DNA from: Pseudoalteromonas rubra
Lineage (GTDB): Bacteria; Pseudomonadota; Gammaproteobacteria; Enterobacterales; Alteromonadaceae
DNA length: 64,000 nucleotides
Direction: 5' to 3'
Assembly: GCF_005887115.1 (NCBI RefSeq)
Contig: NZ_PNCJ01000007.1
Location: forward strand, 1-64,000
Position 1 is the first letter of the stretch. Each line of letters starts with the position of its first letter. A program made the translations under genes and the position numbers. Shown one piece after another: positions 42,390 to 52,318 of the stretch. Under the pieces are notes generated by a model. That model worked only from the letters and a program-made list of their open reading frames with translations, was not told the DNA's origin and made no database searches.

Positions 42390-44369
42390 ATGTTTAAGAA
42401 TCTGACCATCAAAAACAAAATCATTCTGGCCATGTTTACCATGGGGCTATTGCTGCTGGTGATTGCCGTATCTGTGCAAATGAAAAATGGCCGTATAGAA
42501 GGGTTTGCCACCGATGTAGGTCAAACCGATATTCCCGAAGCCATCTATGCGCTGAACATGCTCGATGAACTTGGCGACATGAACAGCAATGTGCTGGAAT
42601 ATATTGCCGGTGAAGCCGATGAAAAAGCGGACTTTTTGTCTAATTACAATGAGTTCACAAACTATCTGGAAGACCTTAAACGACTCAACTCTGTTGATAC
42701 CAGCTACATACGTCAGCTGGAAGACTTGGTGCGCCGATATGCTAGTGAAAACCAGGAATTGATCTTTGACCGCTTTGATCCCCTTCAGGAGGAAAAAGCG
42801 GTCGAAAAATATGAATACCTCAATCGCGAATTTGCAGAGCCTCTGGAAAGCCTGCTCGACTCACAAAAAGAAGCCGAAGTGGCCGATGCCGGCAGCAGCG
42901 GCGACTTTGCCGAAGTGGTTAACGATGACTTACCCGGCGTGCGCTACTATCTGGAGTTGATAGACGAGCAAGGCGACATGATGAGCTCACTGAACGCCTA
43001 TATGCGGGGTCGGGTCGGTGCCACCGCCGCGTTCGAAAAAGACGCCCGGACCTTTTCTAACTTTCTGTCTGAACTCAAACCGCTCGAAAGAAAGCCACTG
43101 GAAATAAAAGCCATTGGTGATATCGAACGCATGTACCTGGGGCTCTACAACGGCGGTAAAGAGATTTTCGCTATGTACGACCCAAGACAAAAAATCCAGG
43201 CTTCAAAAGACGTTGACCGGCTGGAGCATGATATATTTAGTAAAATAGAGGAAATTCTGGAAAAGATCTCCAACGAAGCCATTGCAGAGAGTACCGCCTC
43301 ACTCAACGACCTGATGTCTGCCGCTCGTGACAGTATCCAACTGGTCTGGGGCTTGCTGGTAGTCGCCATTGTGCTTGCTATCGCCACCGCCGCCTTCTTG
43401 ATCCGCGGCATTGTGCTTCCTATTAATGCACTGGCGGATGCCGCGGAAGACCTGCGCTCGGGCGAAGGCGACCTGACCCGCCGTATCCCGGATTTTGGCA
43501 ATGACGAGATTGGTCAAACGGCGCAGAGCTTTAACGGCTTTATTGAGCGACTACAAAACATTCTGCTGGATATTCAGGAGTCCGTTGAGTCCATCGCCCA
43601 CAGCACCAATGAAGTCAGCACCACCTCTCGCATGCTCAGCTCTACCTCGAACCAGCTTGCCGCCAGTGTGGAGGAAACCTCCGCATCACTGGAGCAAATG
43701 AGCTCCTCAATCTCGATGAATACCGAGAACTCGAAAATGACCAATGACATCGCCAAGCAGTCCAGCAGTGAAGCTAACGATGGCGGCCAGGCGGTAAAAG
43801 ACACGGTCCAGGCCATGACGCAGATTGCCGAAAAAATTGGCATTATCGAAGACATCGCTTACAAAACCAATCTGCTGGCACTGAACGCTGCCATTGAGGC
43901 CGCCAGAGCCGGTGAACATGGTAAAGGTTTTGCCGTGGTAGCAGATGAAGTCAGAAAACTGGCAGAGCGTTCTCAGGTTGCCGCACAGGACATCAGTACA
44001 CTGGCCGACAACAGTGTTAAAATCGCCCAACATGCCGGTGCAATGCTCGACAGAATGGTGCCTAATATCGGCAAAACCGCCGACCTGGTACAAGAGATCA
44101 CCGCCGCCTCCACAGAGCAAAGTACCAGTGTTGCCGAAATCAACCGTACCGTTGCCCAGCTTGATGAGATAGCTCAGCAAAATGCCTCCGCCTCGGAAGA
44201 GCTCGCCTCAACCGCTAAGATGGTTCAGGACCAGACCGGAGATATTCGCTCTACCGTGGGCTACTTTAAGTTGAGTAATAATGGTCGGGGCAACAAAGGA
44301 CGCTCTTCTCATATAGTCCACGACAGTAGTCATAGCCGGGAAGACGGTTATACCCCGTTTGATGAGTAA
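42390..44369 (+). CDS. Methyl-accepting chemotaxis protein with duplicated helical sensor
   Basis: 659 residues. Membrane segments at about 11-30 and 318-338; between them a mostly helical periplasmic domain built of two similar halves (about 53-160 and 186-300): [10 protein letters not shown] against [10 protein letters not shown], and [10 protein letters not shown] against [14 protein letters not shown] follows ([14 protein letters not shown]), then the signalling hairpin with [20 protein letters not shown]. No C-terminal CheR pentapeptide. As it is embedded in the operon it is probably the dedicated receptor of this pathway. Ligand unknown. Confidence 0.93.
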   Translation: MFKNLTIKNKIILAMFTMGLLLLVIAVSVQMKNGRIEGFATDVGQTDIPEAIYALNMLDELGDMNSNVLEYIAGEADEKADFLSNYNEFTNYLEDLKRLNSVDTSYIRQLEDLVRRYASENQELIFDRFDPLQEEKAVEKYEYLNREFAEPLESLLDSQKEAEVADAGSSGDFAEVVNDDLPGVRYYLELIDEQGDMMSSLNAYMRGRVGATAAFEKDARTFSNFLSELKPLERKPLEIKAIGDIERMYLGLYNGGKEIFAMYDPRQKIQASKDVDRLEHDIFSKIEEILEKISNEAIAESTASLNDLMSAARDSIQLVWGLLVVAIVLAIATAAFLIRGIVLPINALADAAEDLRSGEGDLTRRIPDFGNDEIGQTAQSFNGFIERLQNILLDIQESVESIAHSTNEVSTTSRMLSSTSNQLAASVEETSASLEQMSSSISMNTENSKMTNDIAKQSSSEANDGGQAVKDTVQAMTQIAEKIGIIEDIAYKTNLLALNAAIEAARAGEHGKGFAVVADEVRKLAERSQVAAQDISTLADNSVKIAQHAGAMLDRMVPNIGKTADLVQEITAASTEQSTSVAEINRTVAQLDEIAQQNASASEELASTAKMVQDQTGDIRSTVGYFKLSNNGRGNKGRSSHIVHDSSHSREDGYTPFDE

Positions 44370-44375
44370 TGCGCT

Positions 44376-44945
44376 ATGAGTGACTTACTTCACGGCCCGG
44401 CTACTACCGCTTACGACCACGATAAATATCTGGCGTTTGAACTCAACGGCGCGCCCTATTCAATCAGTATTTCCATTGTCAGGGAAATAATGGAGTACAT
44501 TGAAGTGGACAAAATCCCCATGGCGCCCGATTTTATTATTGGTGCCATCAACCTCAGAGGGCTGGTTATTCCGGTTTTTGACTTATCTGTCAGACTCAAC
44601 AAACCGGCGCAAGCCATTACCAATCGCACCTGTATTATTGTGGCCGAATGTGACTACAAGGCACAAAATATTACTGTGGGTCTGAAAGTCGATATGGTCA
44701 CCAAGGTATTGGATATCCCGGCTCATGAGGTTGATCAGGTGCCCAGTATTGCCGGTCAGTTTCATAGTCGCTTTGTCTATGGCCTGGCAAAATTAACAGA
44801 CAACCTGATGACCATACTGGACATTACCAAAATACTCACGCTGGATGATGTCCAGTTGTTTGACGATTTACAGCTGCAGCACAAACAGCTGTCTTTTGAG
44901 CTGCCTCTCGACGCTGACTCCAATACCCAGTTTGAGGAGACCTAA
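44376..44945 (+). CDS. cheW: CheW-type coupling protein 1
   Basis: 189 residues. The CheW fold covers about residues 20-165: YLAFELNGAPYSISI, IPMAPDFIIGAINLRGLVIPVFDL and the second barrel ending MTILDITKIL. It links receptors to CheA. A short C-terminal tail of about 20 residues extends past the domain. One base separates its stop from the ATG of the second CheW gene. Confidence 0.94.
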   Translation: MSDLLHGPATTAYDHDKYLAFELNGAPYSISISIVREIMEYIEVDKIPMAPDFIIGAINLRGLVIPVFDLSVRLNKPAQAITNRTCIIVAECDYKAQNITVGLKVDMVTKVLDIPAHEVDQVPSIAGQFHSRFVYGLAKLTDNLMTILDITKILTLDDVQLFDDLQLQHKQLSFELPLDADSNTQFEET

Positions 44946-44946
44946 C

Positions 44947-45492
44947 ATGAGTTCAGAGTCTATACGACCCGACAACAATACCATCAGCGACGAGCTTCAT
45001 TCACTGTTGGTGTCTATCGGAAACGACACCTTTGGCATTCCCATAGAATCGGTCAAGGAAGTGATAGAGCTGACTGACACCACCATGGTGCCTATGTGCG
45101 ACCAAGTGATCCGAGGCGTGATCAACGTTCGGGGCAGCGTGATCCCCGTGCTGGACCTGCAGCATCGACTGATGCTGAAAAGCCCTCAGCCCTACAATAA
45201 ATACAGCTGTATCGTTTTATATGACTTCTATGACCCAAGCCTGGACGAAATCATGACACTGGGCATGCTGGTCAGCGGCGTGATGTCGATCCAGTTTATT
45301 AACTGTGCTCAGTTGGAAGACTCGCCCTCATTTGGCGCTAATATTCCTCGTCATTTCGTCTGGAAAATGGCCAAGATCAATAATCAGCTCACTATTTTGC
45401 TGGATATGAAAAGCGTGCTCAATATCAGCGAAATCAATACTCAGCTGAAATCCTCTCAGGCTGAGTTTTTTACCCGGTTTTGCCAGCGCTAG
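44947..45492 (+). CDS. CheW-type coupling protein 2
   Basis: 181 residues from ATG 44947, next to the stop of the first CheW gene and preceded by GAGGAG. It keeps the CheW core (TFGIPIESVKEVIEL, GVINVRGSVIPVLDL, LTILLDMKSVL) but differs widely from its neighbour, so it is a diverged paralogue, perhaps coupling a different receptor or giving the array a different geometry. Confidence 0.92.
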   Translation: MSSESIRPDNNTISDELHSLLVSIGNDTFGIPIESVKEVIELTDTTMVPMCDQVIRGVINVRGSVIPVLDLQHRLMLKSPQPYNKYSCIVLYDFYDPSLDEIMTLGMLVSGVMSIQFINCAQLEDSPSFGANIPRHFVWKMAKINNQLTILLDMKSVLNISEINTQLKSSQAEFFTRFCQR

Positions 45493-45498
45493 GTTACT

Positions 45499-46302
45499 AT
45501 GGCGATTTCAGCGCTGGAATTTCAACAACTCAATCGGCTGTTTGAACAACATACCGGAATAAGTCTGGGTAAAAACAAAGCCGATATTGTGGCCAGTCGC
45601 CTTGCCAGCCGGTTGCGCGCCAGTCGTAGTCCGTCTTTCAGCAAATACTACCGATTATTACTGACGCCCGAAGGCAAAGATGAACTGCAGATTTTCATCG
45701 ACAAGCTGACCACACATGAGACCTATTTTTTTCGCGAGCAGGCCCAGTTTGAGTTTCTGTACCACTACTATCAACACAATCGCCCCAGGCATTCACCTAT
45801 CCGCGCCTGGAGTGCGGCCTGCTCCAGCGGTGAAGAAGCTTACTCGCTCGCCATGATCCTCGACGATCTGTTTTACAATCGACCCTGGCATGTAATCGGG
45901 ACGGATATTTCTGAAATGTCGGTACTGATGGCCAGAGATGCTCGCTATGCGATTTCCACCGTCGGGAAGATCCCTAAACGTTACCGGATCCGCTATTGCA
46001 TGAAAGGGACAGGCAAGAATGCCGACAATTTTACGCTTATCTCCACATTGAAGAAACAATGTAGTTTTCAGGAAGATAACTTATTGAACCTGACCACAGT
46101 GGACTTCTCTTTTGATGTGATTTTTTTACGCAATGTGCTGATCTATTTTGACAAACCCAAACAACAAGCCATCCTAAATAATATCATCAAGCGTTTAAAC
46201 CATGGCGGTTTACTCTTTTTAGGACACTCGGAAGCCATGCGTGACAAGCCCGCATGTCTGCAGACTCTGAGTCCGTGCATTTATAAGAAGGTAGCCTTAT
46301 GA
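45499..46302 (+). CDS. cheR: Chemotaxis protein methyltransferase CheR
   Basis: 267 residues. N-terminal helical CheR domain (about 1-75) followed by the SAM-dependent methyltransferase domain with TTHETYFFRE, WSAACSSGEEAYSLAM, GTDISEMSV and FLRNVLIYFDK. It methylates receptor glutamates for adaptation. Its stop overlaps the cheB start (ATGA), as is common for this pair. Confidence 0.95.
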   Translation: MAISALEFQQLNRLFEQHTGISLGKNKADIVASRLASRLRASRSPSFSKYYRLLLTPEGKDELQIFIDKLTTHETYFFREQAQFEFLYHYYQHNRPRHSPIRAWSAACSSGEEAYSLAMILDDLFYNRPWHVIGTDISEMSVLMARDARYAISTVGKIPKRYRIRYCMKGTGKNADNFTLISTLKKQCSFQEDNLLNLTTVDFSFDVIFLRNVLIYFDKPKQQAILNNIIKRLNHGGLLFLGHSEAMRDKPACLQTLSPCIYKKVAL

Positions 46303-47363
46303 CCAGCGTCTTTATCATCGATGATTCTGCCCTGATGCGTCAGATCATGAGTGAAGTCATCGCCCATGAGCGCACCTTAAATGTCAGTGGAACAGCACCA
46401 GACCCCGTCATTGCCGAGCGAAAAATGAAGCTCAACTGGCCAGATGTTATCTTGCTGGACGTCGAAATGCCAAAAATGGATGGCTTAACTTTCCTGAAAA
46501 AAATCATGCAGGAACGCCCTACGCCGGTGATCATCTGCTCAGCGCTGGCCCAGGAAAAAACCACCACTGCCATCGAGGCATTGGCCTGTGGCGCGGTCGA
46601 TGTCATTGCCAAACCCACACAGGGGCTGGGGGAGTTTCTTCACAGCGACTCGGTGTCTCAGATCATTGACGCCATCAAAGCTGCCACCAAAGCCAAAGTG
46701 CGTCAGCTTAAGTATCTTGATGAGGGCACGTTTCGGGAATTGCATACAACGGAAGAAGTACTGCCTGCACACAAAACTATGCAACCACCAGAGAGCGCGG
46801 GAAAAGTCATTGCTGTAGGTGCCTCTACCGGTGGCACAGAGGCAATCGCTCGACTACTCCAACTACTGCCGGTTCAGTCTCCTCCAATTGTGATTGTGCA
46901 ACATATGCCAGGCAAGTTTACAGCGGCGTTTGCACAACGACTCAACGACATCACACCACATACCGTCTCGGAAGGACAAACCGCTGTACGGATCCGCCCA
47001 GGCCATGTTTATATTGCGCCGGGTGGTCAACATATGTTGGTAAAACGTCAAGGCTCGGACTACTATTTAGAAATACGCGATGGGCCACTGGTGAGCCGTC
47101 ATAAGCCTTCGGTCGATGTGCTGTTCCGCTCTGTGGCTCAGTCGGTAGGAAACCATGCCATTGGTGTGATCTTAACCGGTATGGGAAACGACGGCGCCAG
47201 TGGCCTGCTGGAAATGAAACAAAAAGGTGCGGTCACTTTTGCAGAAAGTGAAGCCAGCTGTGTGGTATTTGGCATGCCTAAAGAAGCCATCGCAAGGGGG
47301 GCCGTCGACAAAATCTATGCGCTGAGCAACCTCCCTTATCAGATCCAAAAAGCGCTTGGGTGA
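46299..47363 (+). CDS. cheB: Chemotaxis methylesterase CheB
   Basis: 354 residues. Receiver domain at 1-125 with acidic pair D8-D9 and phospho-acceptor D54 (LLDVEMPKMDG), linker, then the methylesterase domain from about 168: nucleophile Ser176 in GASTGGTE, the histidine in QHMPGKFT and aspartate in TGMGNDGA. It demethylates or deamidates receptors when phosphorylated by CheA. No cheD gene accompanies it. Confidence 0.95.
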   Translation: MTSVFIIDDSALMRQIMSEVIAHERTLNVSGTAPDPVIAERKMKLNWPDVILLDVEMPKMDGLTFLKKIMQERPTPVIICSALAQEKTTTAIEALACGAVDVIAKPTQGLGEFLHSDSVSQIIDAIKAATKAKVRQLKYLDEGTFRELHTTEEVLPAHKTMQPPESAGKVIAVGASTGGTEAIARLLQLLPVQSPPIVIVQHMPGKFTAAFAQRLNDITPHTVSEGQTAVRIRPGHVYIAPGGQHMLVKRQGSDYYLEIRDGPLVSRHKPSVDVLFRSVAQSVGNHAIGVILTGMGNDGASGLLEMKQKGAVTFAESEASCVVFGMPKEAIARGAVDKIYALSNLPYQIQKALG

Positions 47364-47368
47364 TCTGT

Positions 47369-48988
47369 ATGAAAAAGCAACTGAGTCAACTTCTGGATAT
47401 TGCCTATCTAAGCTATGATGAGCAAGGTCAGATCGTCGCCCTTTCTGAAGCAGCCGAACGCATGCTGGATTTAAAACCTGGCGATATCCTGTCACAAAAG
47501 TTGGTGTTTATTGACGAAGATTTTAAAGAGCTTAGTATTTCAGAGATCTTGTTCGACCCTATCTTTGACCAGATAGAGTTGGGTATCAGTATTGATAACA
47601 GCAGCGTGATCTGGGTGAAGTTGTATAGCTTCAAACAGGATGGCCTCCAGTACATTAGACTGGAACCCATAGAAGAGCTGATTTCTGTCAGACGTTTGAA
47701 TAAACAATTAGCTATCCGCGACCCCCATACCGGCTTACTCTATCGGGATGCCTTCATCAGTAAAATTAAAGAGCAATCACATCAGGGGACCATTTGCTGT
47801 GTCCGCATCTGTAATTTTCAACGTATTTCCGAAGTGTGGAATATTGGCGTCGCCAACTTGGTGTTTATGGAGATCCTGGCACGATTTCAGGGCGAGTTTG
47901 ACAAGGGCATTTTTTCAAAACATTCTTCCGATTGTTACTGTGTGTTTATCCCGCATTTTGTGCCCATCAACATAGAAACACTTTACAAACAGCTGAATGA
48001 GCCATTCAATTTTAACGGTAACAGTTTCTACAGTAATGTCTCACTTGGCTATTATAAAGAGCAACCCGACGACGACCATGAGCTGAGTCTCAACAAAGCA
48101 GAAATGGCAACCTTTGATTCGCTCGCGGATCATAATCGCCTGGTAGAATTCAAAGATACACTGGCCAAACAGATTGAACGACAAAACAAAATTGAAACCG
48201 GTTTGCGCAGTGCGCTATATCAGGGTAACTTGGCGGATAGCTTTGAAGTGGTCTTTCAGCCAATACATGACACCAAAACCGAACGCCTGATTGGTGCTGA
48301 ATGTCTGATGCGCTGGGAGCTTGACGGCCAACCTATTCCGCCAACTGAGTTTATTCCTGTCATAGAAAGTACAGGAGAAATCAACAAACTGACGCACTTT
48401 ACGCTAAGCCAGATCAACGTATTAAAAGCGCTGCTGGCCGAGGAACAAATTGAAGCCAGTTTGTTCCGTTTTGCCATCAATATCAGTGTTGTAGAAATTC
48501 TCGATGTTAACTTTACTACCCGACTGCTGCAAGCTCTGGACAGACTGGCACTCAATCCTGCGAAGATAAAACTAGAGCTGACGGAGTCAGCCCTGATTGA
48601 CAACTTTAATTACATCAATGAGATATTACAGACACTACAAAGTCAGGGGCTGATGATATCCATAGATGACTTTGGTACTGGTTACTCCAGCTTGAGTTAC
48701 TTGTGCAAATTACATTTCGACGAGATAAAAATAGACCGGGCCTTTGTTACCCATGTGGTCAGTGACGGAAAAATGCAGTCTTTGTTTAATTCCATCGTCT
48801 CTCTGGCAAAAAATCTCGATAAGCCTCTGGTTGCAGAAGGCATTGAGCACTTAGATCAGATGATTTACGCTAAGGCCAAAGGCGTTGAATACGTGCAAGG
48901 CTATTACTACAGCAAGCCACTGAGTATTACTGATTTTGTTGAGTATGTGGTCGCGGATAAGTCCAGCTATCTGCATTTTGAAGAGTAA
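47369..48988 (+). CDS. PAS-like / degenerate GGDEF / EAL protein
   Basis: 539 residues from ATG 47369; a GTG at 47360 overlapping cheB is the alternative. Residues 1-110 look PAS-like; a GGDEF-like domain follows (RDPHTGLLYRDAF) but SSDCY stands where GGDEF should be, so no cyclase activity is expected. The EAL domain (about 280-530) has ECL (311-313) in place of EAL, with DDFGTGYSS at D433-D434 and VAEGIE intact; it may hydrolyse cyclic di-GMP. Last gene of the chemosensory operon, so c-di-GMP turnover may be an output of that pathway (inference). Confidence 0.88.
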   Translation: MKKQLSQLLDIAYLSYDEQGQIVALSEAAERMLDLKPGDILSQKLVFIDEDFKELSISEILFDPIFDQIELGISIDNSSVIWVKLYSFKQDGLQYIRLEPIEELISVRRLNKQLAIRDPHTGLLYRDAFISKIKEQSHQGTICCVRICNFQRISEVWNIGVANLVFMEILARFQGEFDKGIFSKHSSDCYCVFIPHFVPINIETLYKQLNEPFNFNGNSFYSNVSLGYYKEQPDDDHELSLNKAEMATFDSLADHNRLVEFKDTLAKQIERQNKIETGLRSALYQGNLADSFEVVFQPIHDTKTERLIGAECLMRWELDGQPIPPTEFIPVIESTGEINKLTHFTLSQINVLKALLAEEQIEASLFRFAINISVVEILDVNFTTRLLQALDRLALNPAKIKLELTESALIDNFNYINEILQTLQSQGLMISIDDFGTGYSSLSYLCKLHFDEIKIDRAFVTHVVSDGKMQSLFNSIVSLAKNLDKPLVAEGIEHLDQMIYAKAKGVEYVQGYYYSKPLSITDFVEYVVADKSSYLHFEE

Positions 48989-49012
48989 CGCCTGCTCAGA
49001 GCGGGCGTTACT
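48984..49012. terminator. Long hairpin between the EAL gene and lolE
   Basis: AGTAACGCC (48984-48992) pairs with GGCGTTACT (49004-49012), continued inside by GCTC/GAGC. It overlaps the EAL stop codon and lies 6 bases from the convergent lolE end. No U-tract; probably serves both convergent transcripts. Confidence 0.55.
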
Positions 49013-49017
49013 CGCAC

Positions 49018-50244
49018 TTAGCCCCCGAGAACTCTGGCTGGGTCGACTCTAACAGCCTGCCAGGCTGGATACAGGCAGGACAAAACAGCTATCACCAGAG
49101 TGATAGACAACACGGCCACCACATCAAACCACATCAACTGACTGGGCAGAAACTCAATAAAGTACACTCCCTGTAACGGGTTGTCGCCATCCATCTCAAT
49201 CCAGGCACGGAATAAGTCAGAGATATTCAGTGCCAGCACAATACCAATAAACAGGCCAACCAGTGCCCCGATAAGCGCATAACTTATCCCCTGGATAGCA
49301 AAGGTTGCAAAAATGGTACTGTCTTTCGCCCCCATAGTTTTTAAAATGGCGATATCCGCCTGCTTTTCTTTTACTTCCATCACCATGGAGGACACAATGT
49401 TAAAGCTGGCCACTGCGATGATCAGAAACACCACCAGGTAGACAATGGTTCTGACCATCTGAATGTCCTGATACAAACTGCCCTGGGTGCGAAACCAGCT
49501 GTTAACATAAACCAGATCGGGTAACGCCCTGCCCGCAGACATCGCAATCTGATGTGCAGAAAACACATCCTCTACTTTTGCGCGCAATCCGGTAACTTGG
49601 TCCTCAGCCAGCCCCATTGCCTGTTGTAATCTTTTCACCGATACCAAGGCCAATGACCGGTCAATGGGTCCACCCATATCAATGACTCCAGCCAATACAA
49701 AATTCAACCGCTTTGGCGCTGCCAGAGGAGAGTCGGCCTGAGGATTGGCCACTAATAGCGTGACCTTGTCACCTCGATCTAACCCCAACTCCTCGGCGAT
49801 ATGCCGGCCCAAAACAATATCATCCCCGGACAATTCAGACAGTGACGCTTCGCTAATAAACTGACCGACTTCCGAAACACGGTGATGAGAAACAAAGTCA
49901 ACCCCTTTCACTTCGGCAGCTTTCAACTCACCACGGAATTGCACCATAGCTGTGACCGAGATCTCAGGTGCTGCTGCAGCAATACCTGATTGCGCCTCCA
50001 GTAAACGGACCTTATCGGGCCAATCAGAAATTGGCTCATACGGTGCTTGATAAGCCACATGCGGTACCACAGACAACAAGCGGGTCTTTAGCTGCTGCTC
50101 AAATCCATTGATGACTGACAAGGCTACAATCAAGACGGCCACACCCAGCATCACCCCAAGTGTTGACGATTTACTCAAAAAACCGATCAACCCAACCTGA
50201 TGTTTGGATGCACGTAACCGGTTACTGATAAATATACTCAGCAT
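49018..50244 (-). CDS. lolE: Lipoprotein-releasing system permease LolE
   Basis: 408 residues from ATG 50244, 4 bases past the lolD stop. FtsX/MacB-type permease: first membrane segment at about 25-48 (LGVMLGVAVLIVALSVINGFEQQL), a large periplasmic domain, then three membrane segments near the C-terminus. With LolC and LolD it extracts lipoproteins from the inner membrane. Assigned as LolE rather than LolC by being the last gene of the lolC-lolD-lolE order. Confidence 0.92.
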   Translation of the reverse strand: MLSIFISNRLRASKHQVGLIGFLSKSSTLGVMLGVAVLIVALSVINGFEQQLKTRLLSVVPHVAYQAPYEPISDWPDKVRLLEAQSGIAAAAPEISVTAMVQFRGELKAAEVKGVDFVSHHRVSEVGQFISEASLSELSGDDIVLGRHIAEELGLDRGDKVTLLVANPQADSPLAAPKRLNFVLAGVIDMGGPIDRSLALVSVKRLQQAMGLAEDQVTGLRAKVEDVFSAHQIAMSAGRALPDLVYVNSWFRTQGSLYQDIQMVRTIVYLVVFLIIAVASFNIVSSMVMEVKEKQADIAILKTMGAKDSTIFATFAIQGISYALIGALVGLFIGIVLALNISDLFRAWIEMDGDNPLQGVYFIEFLPSQLMWFDVVAVLSITLVIAVLSCLYPAWQAVRVDPARVLGG

Positions 50245-50248
50245 TGCA

Positions 50249-50947
50249 CTAAGCCTCGCTTTGCAAAGTATGTTCGACCAGAACGCCATCATCCAGAGCC
50301 ACAGCACGTCCAAGTTTGGCTGCGAGCTCCAGATCGTGTGTCACCACCACAAAGCTGGTTTTCAAGTCACGATTAAGCTCTTTGAGTAACGCATAAATTT
50401 TTAATGCATTTTGTTTATCCAGGTTCCCCGTTGGCTCATCCGCGAGTACTAAGGCCGGACGGGTAACCAGTGCCCTGGCAATTGCCACTCGCTGACGCTC
50501 GCCACCTGATAGCTCAGATGGACGATGACCACCGCGATGGGCCAGTCCCACTTTATCCAGCATTTCCTCGGCCTGAGCGTGCGCGGCTTTGGGCGACTGA
50601 CCCGATATCAGCAGCGGCATTGCGACATTTTCAAGCGCAGTAAAATCCATCAACAAATGATGAAACTGATAGATAAAACCCAGGTTTTGATTACGAAAGT
50701 CCGCTTGTTTGCGACGCGACAGCTTGGCGACATCCGTCCCTTTAATTCGAACTGTGCCGCTACTGGCAGTATCCAGCGTGCCAAGAATGTGTAGCAAGGT
50801 ACTTTTACCCGAGCCTGAACTGCCAACAATCGCCATCATATCGCCCTGCTTCAGTACCAGTTCAACCCCTTTCAACACCTCAACCTGCTGCCCCGCTTCA
50901 TCATAGGCCTTATTCAAACCCTGACACTCAATTACTAAATCACTCAT
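50249..50947 (-). CDS. lolD: Lipoprotein-releasing system ATPase LolD
   Basis: 232 residues. ABC ATPase with Walker [10 protein letters not shown], the LolD-typical [16 protein letters not shown], signature [15 protein letters not shown] and Walker [13 protein letters not shown]. It powers LolC/LolE. Its start overlaps the end of lolC by 8 bases. Confidence 0.96.
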   Translation of the reverse strand: MSDLVIECQGLNKAYDEAGQQVEVLKGVELVLKQGDMMAIVGSSGSGKSTLLHILGTLDTASSGTVRIKGTDVAKLSRRKQADFRNQNLGFIYQFHHLLMDFTALENVAMPLLISGQSPKAAHAQAEEMLDKVGLAHRGGHRPSELSGGERQRVAIARALVTRPALVLADEPTGNLDKQNALKIYALLKELNRDLKTSFVVVTHDLELAAKLGRAVALDDGVLVEHTLQSEA

Positions 50948-52151
50948 ACCTTAACACCTCAGCAGGAAGCACTTTTGCGGCTTTAAACGCCGGATACAAT
51001 GTTGCAAGAAAACTCAATAACAAACTGGTTGCAACTATCAGACACAAACTCAACCAGTCGAACCTAACTGGTAACTCAGCACCGCCAAGTAAGGACAAGC
51101 CGCTAAGTGCTACCACTTCATTGATGTTGCTGGCCAGTAAGTAGCCAAAAACGGCCCCCAGAAGAGTACCAACTACGCCGTTATACAATCCCTGAACCAT
51201 GAATACCCGAGCGATAGCACCAGGTGCCAACCCCAGAGTTTGCAAAATAGCAACTTCGCCTTGCTTTTCACTGACCATCATGGATAAAGCAGAAATAATA
51301 TTGAAGACCGCGACAATCACAATCAGCCCAAGTAACAATGACATAATACGTTTTTCCATCGCTACAGCGGCAAATAGCGCCCCCTGTTGTACATGCCAGT
51401 CGGAATACGTCAGCCCTGACAGCAGCGGAGCATGTGTTGTTTTAAACTGATTGACGGCAAACGCATCTTTCAGAGTAATACTGATATCAAAATCTGTTGG
51501 CTTGCGCTTAAGCAGACGTTGCAAACTCTTACCATCGGCAAAAGCCAAATTAACATCGGCTTCACTGCGCGTGTTGTAGATCAACGCCACGGTAAACAGG
51601 CGTTGCTTGGGTACCCGCCCCATCGGCGTGTAGCTACTGATATCGGGCATAATCACCCGAACTTTCTGGCCCAGACGGACATCCAGTTGGTTCGCTAAGT
51701 AACGGCTCAATGCCAGTTGATATTTCTGCTCACGAAACTGCGCTATATTACCCGCTTCGACATGGGGCTCCAGTGCTGAAGGATAACCATTGAAAGCGCC
51801 CTGCAGTCGTACACCGACCAGGTCTTTATTGGTCTGCAGAATCACATCACTGGTAACATATGGCGTGACCCGTTTAACCTCTGGCAAGGTTGCTAATTTA
51901 TCTAACAGCAGCGCTGCATCGGCTTTTTGGTCTTCTGACGACTTATGCAACTGCACATGGGGGATCAGGTCGAGCATGGCGTTTTTAAGGCTCTGCTCAA
52001 ACCCATTCATCACAGAACTGACCGTGATCAATGCCATTAAACCAAGTGCGATACCGGCAATGGAAAAAAACGAAATAAAAGACACAAACCCGTTGCCTTT
52101 TGTAGCACGGCTGTATCTGAGCCCTATATAAAGGCTAACAGGCTGAAACAT
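50940..52151 (-). CDS. lolC: Lipoprotein-releasing system permease LolC
   Basis: 403 residues, the same layout as LolE: membrane segment at about 25-47, a periplasmic domain and three C-terminal membrane segments. The opening [10 protein letters not shown] and [20 protein letters not shown] are typical of LolC. First gene of lolCDE; likely essential for outer-membrane lipoprotein sorting, including the lipoprotein encoded at 60682-62592. Confidence 0.93.
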   Translation of the reverse strand: MFQPVSLYIGLRYSRATKGNGFVSFISFFSIAGIALGLMALITVSSVMNGFEQSLKNAMLDLIPHVQLHKSSEDQKADAALLLDKLATLPEVKRVTPYVTSDVILQTNKDLVGVRLQGAFNGYPSALEPHVEAGNIAQFREQKYQLALSRYLANQLDVRLGQKVRVIMPDISSYTPMGRVPKQRLFTVALIYNTRSEADVNLAFADGKSLQRLLKRKPTDFDISITLKDAFAVNQFKTTHAPLLSGLTYSDWHVQQGALFAAVAMEKRIMSLLLGLIVIVAVFNIISALSMMVSEKQGEVAILQTLGLAPGAIARVFMVQGLYNGVVGTLLGAVFGYLLASNINEVVALSGLSLLGGAELPVRFDWLSLCLIVATSLLLSFLATLYPAFKAAKVLPAEVLRYE

Positions 52152-52209
52152 AATAGTTTATTTTTATATATATAAGTTCAGTGCACGATACTAGCACAAT
52201 CAAGAAAGC

Positions 52210-52229
52210 GGGGTCATACCTTTGACCCC
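52210..52229. repeat. REP-like GGGGTCA/TGACCCC hairpin
   Basis: GGGGTCA (52210-52216) and TGACCCC (52223-52229) around a 6-base loop, followed by eight A residues, in the region between divergent lolC and the SulP gene. Hairpins with this core resemble REP elements mobilised by REP-associated transposases. I saw only one copy in the window. Confidence 0.35.
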
Positions 52230-52318
52230 AAAAAAAAGTGTAAAAATTTTTAATAGTGGCTCTAAATTACACTGGGTTTTAGTGTAGAATGCGACAAATC
52301 TCGCGGTATGGACCTTCA

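Noticed and set aside
43707..44180. 157-codon open frame opposite the receptor signalling domain
   Set aside because: Arises from the repetitive coiled-coil coding sequence; low-complexity product.
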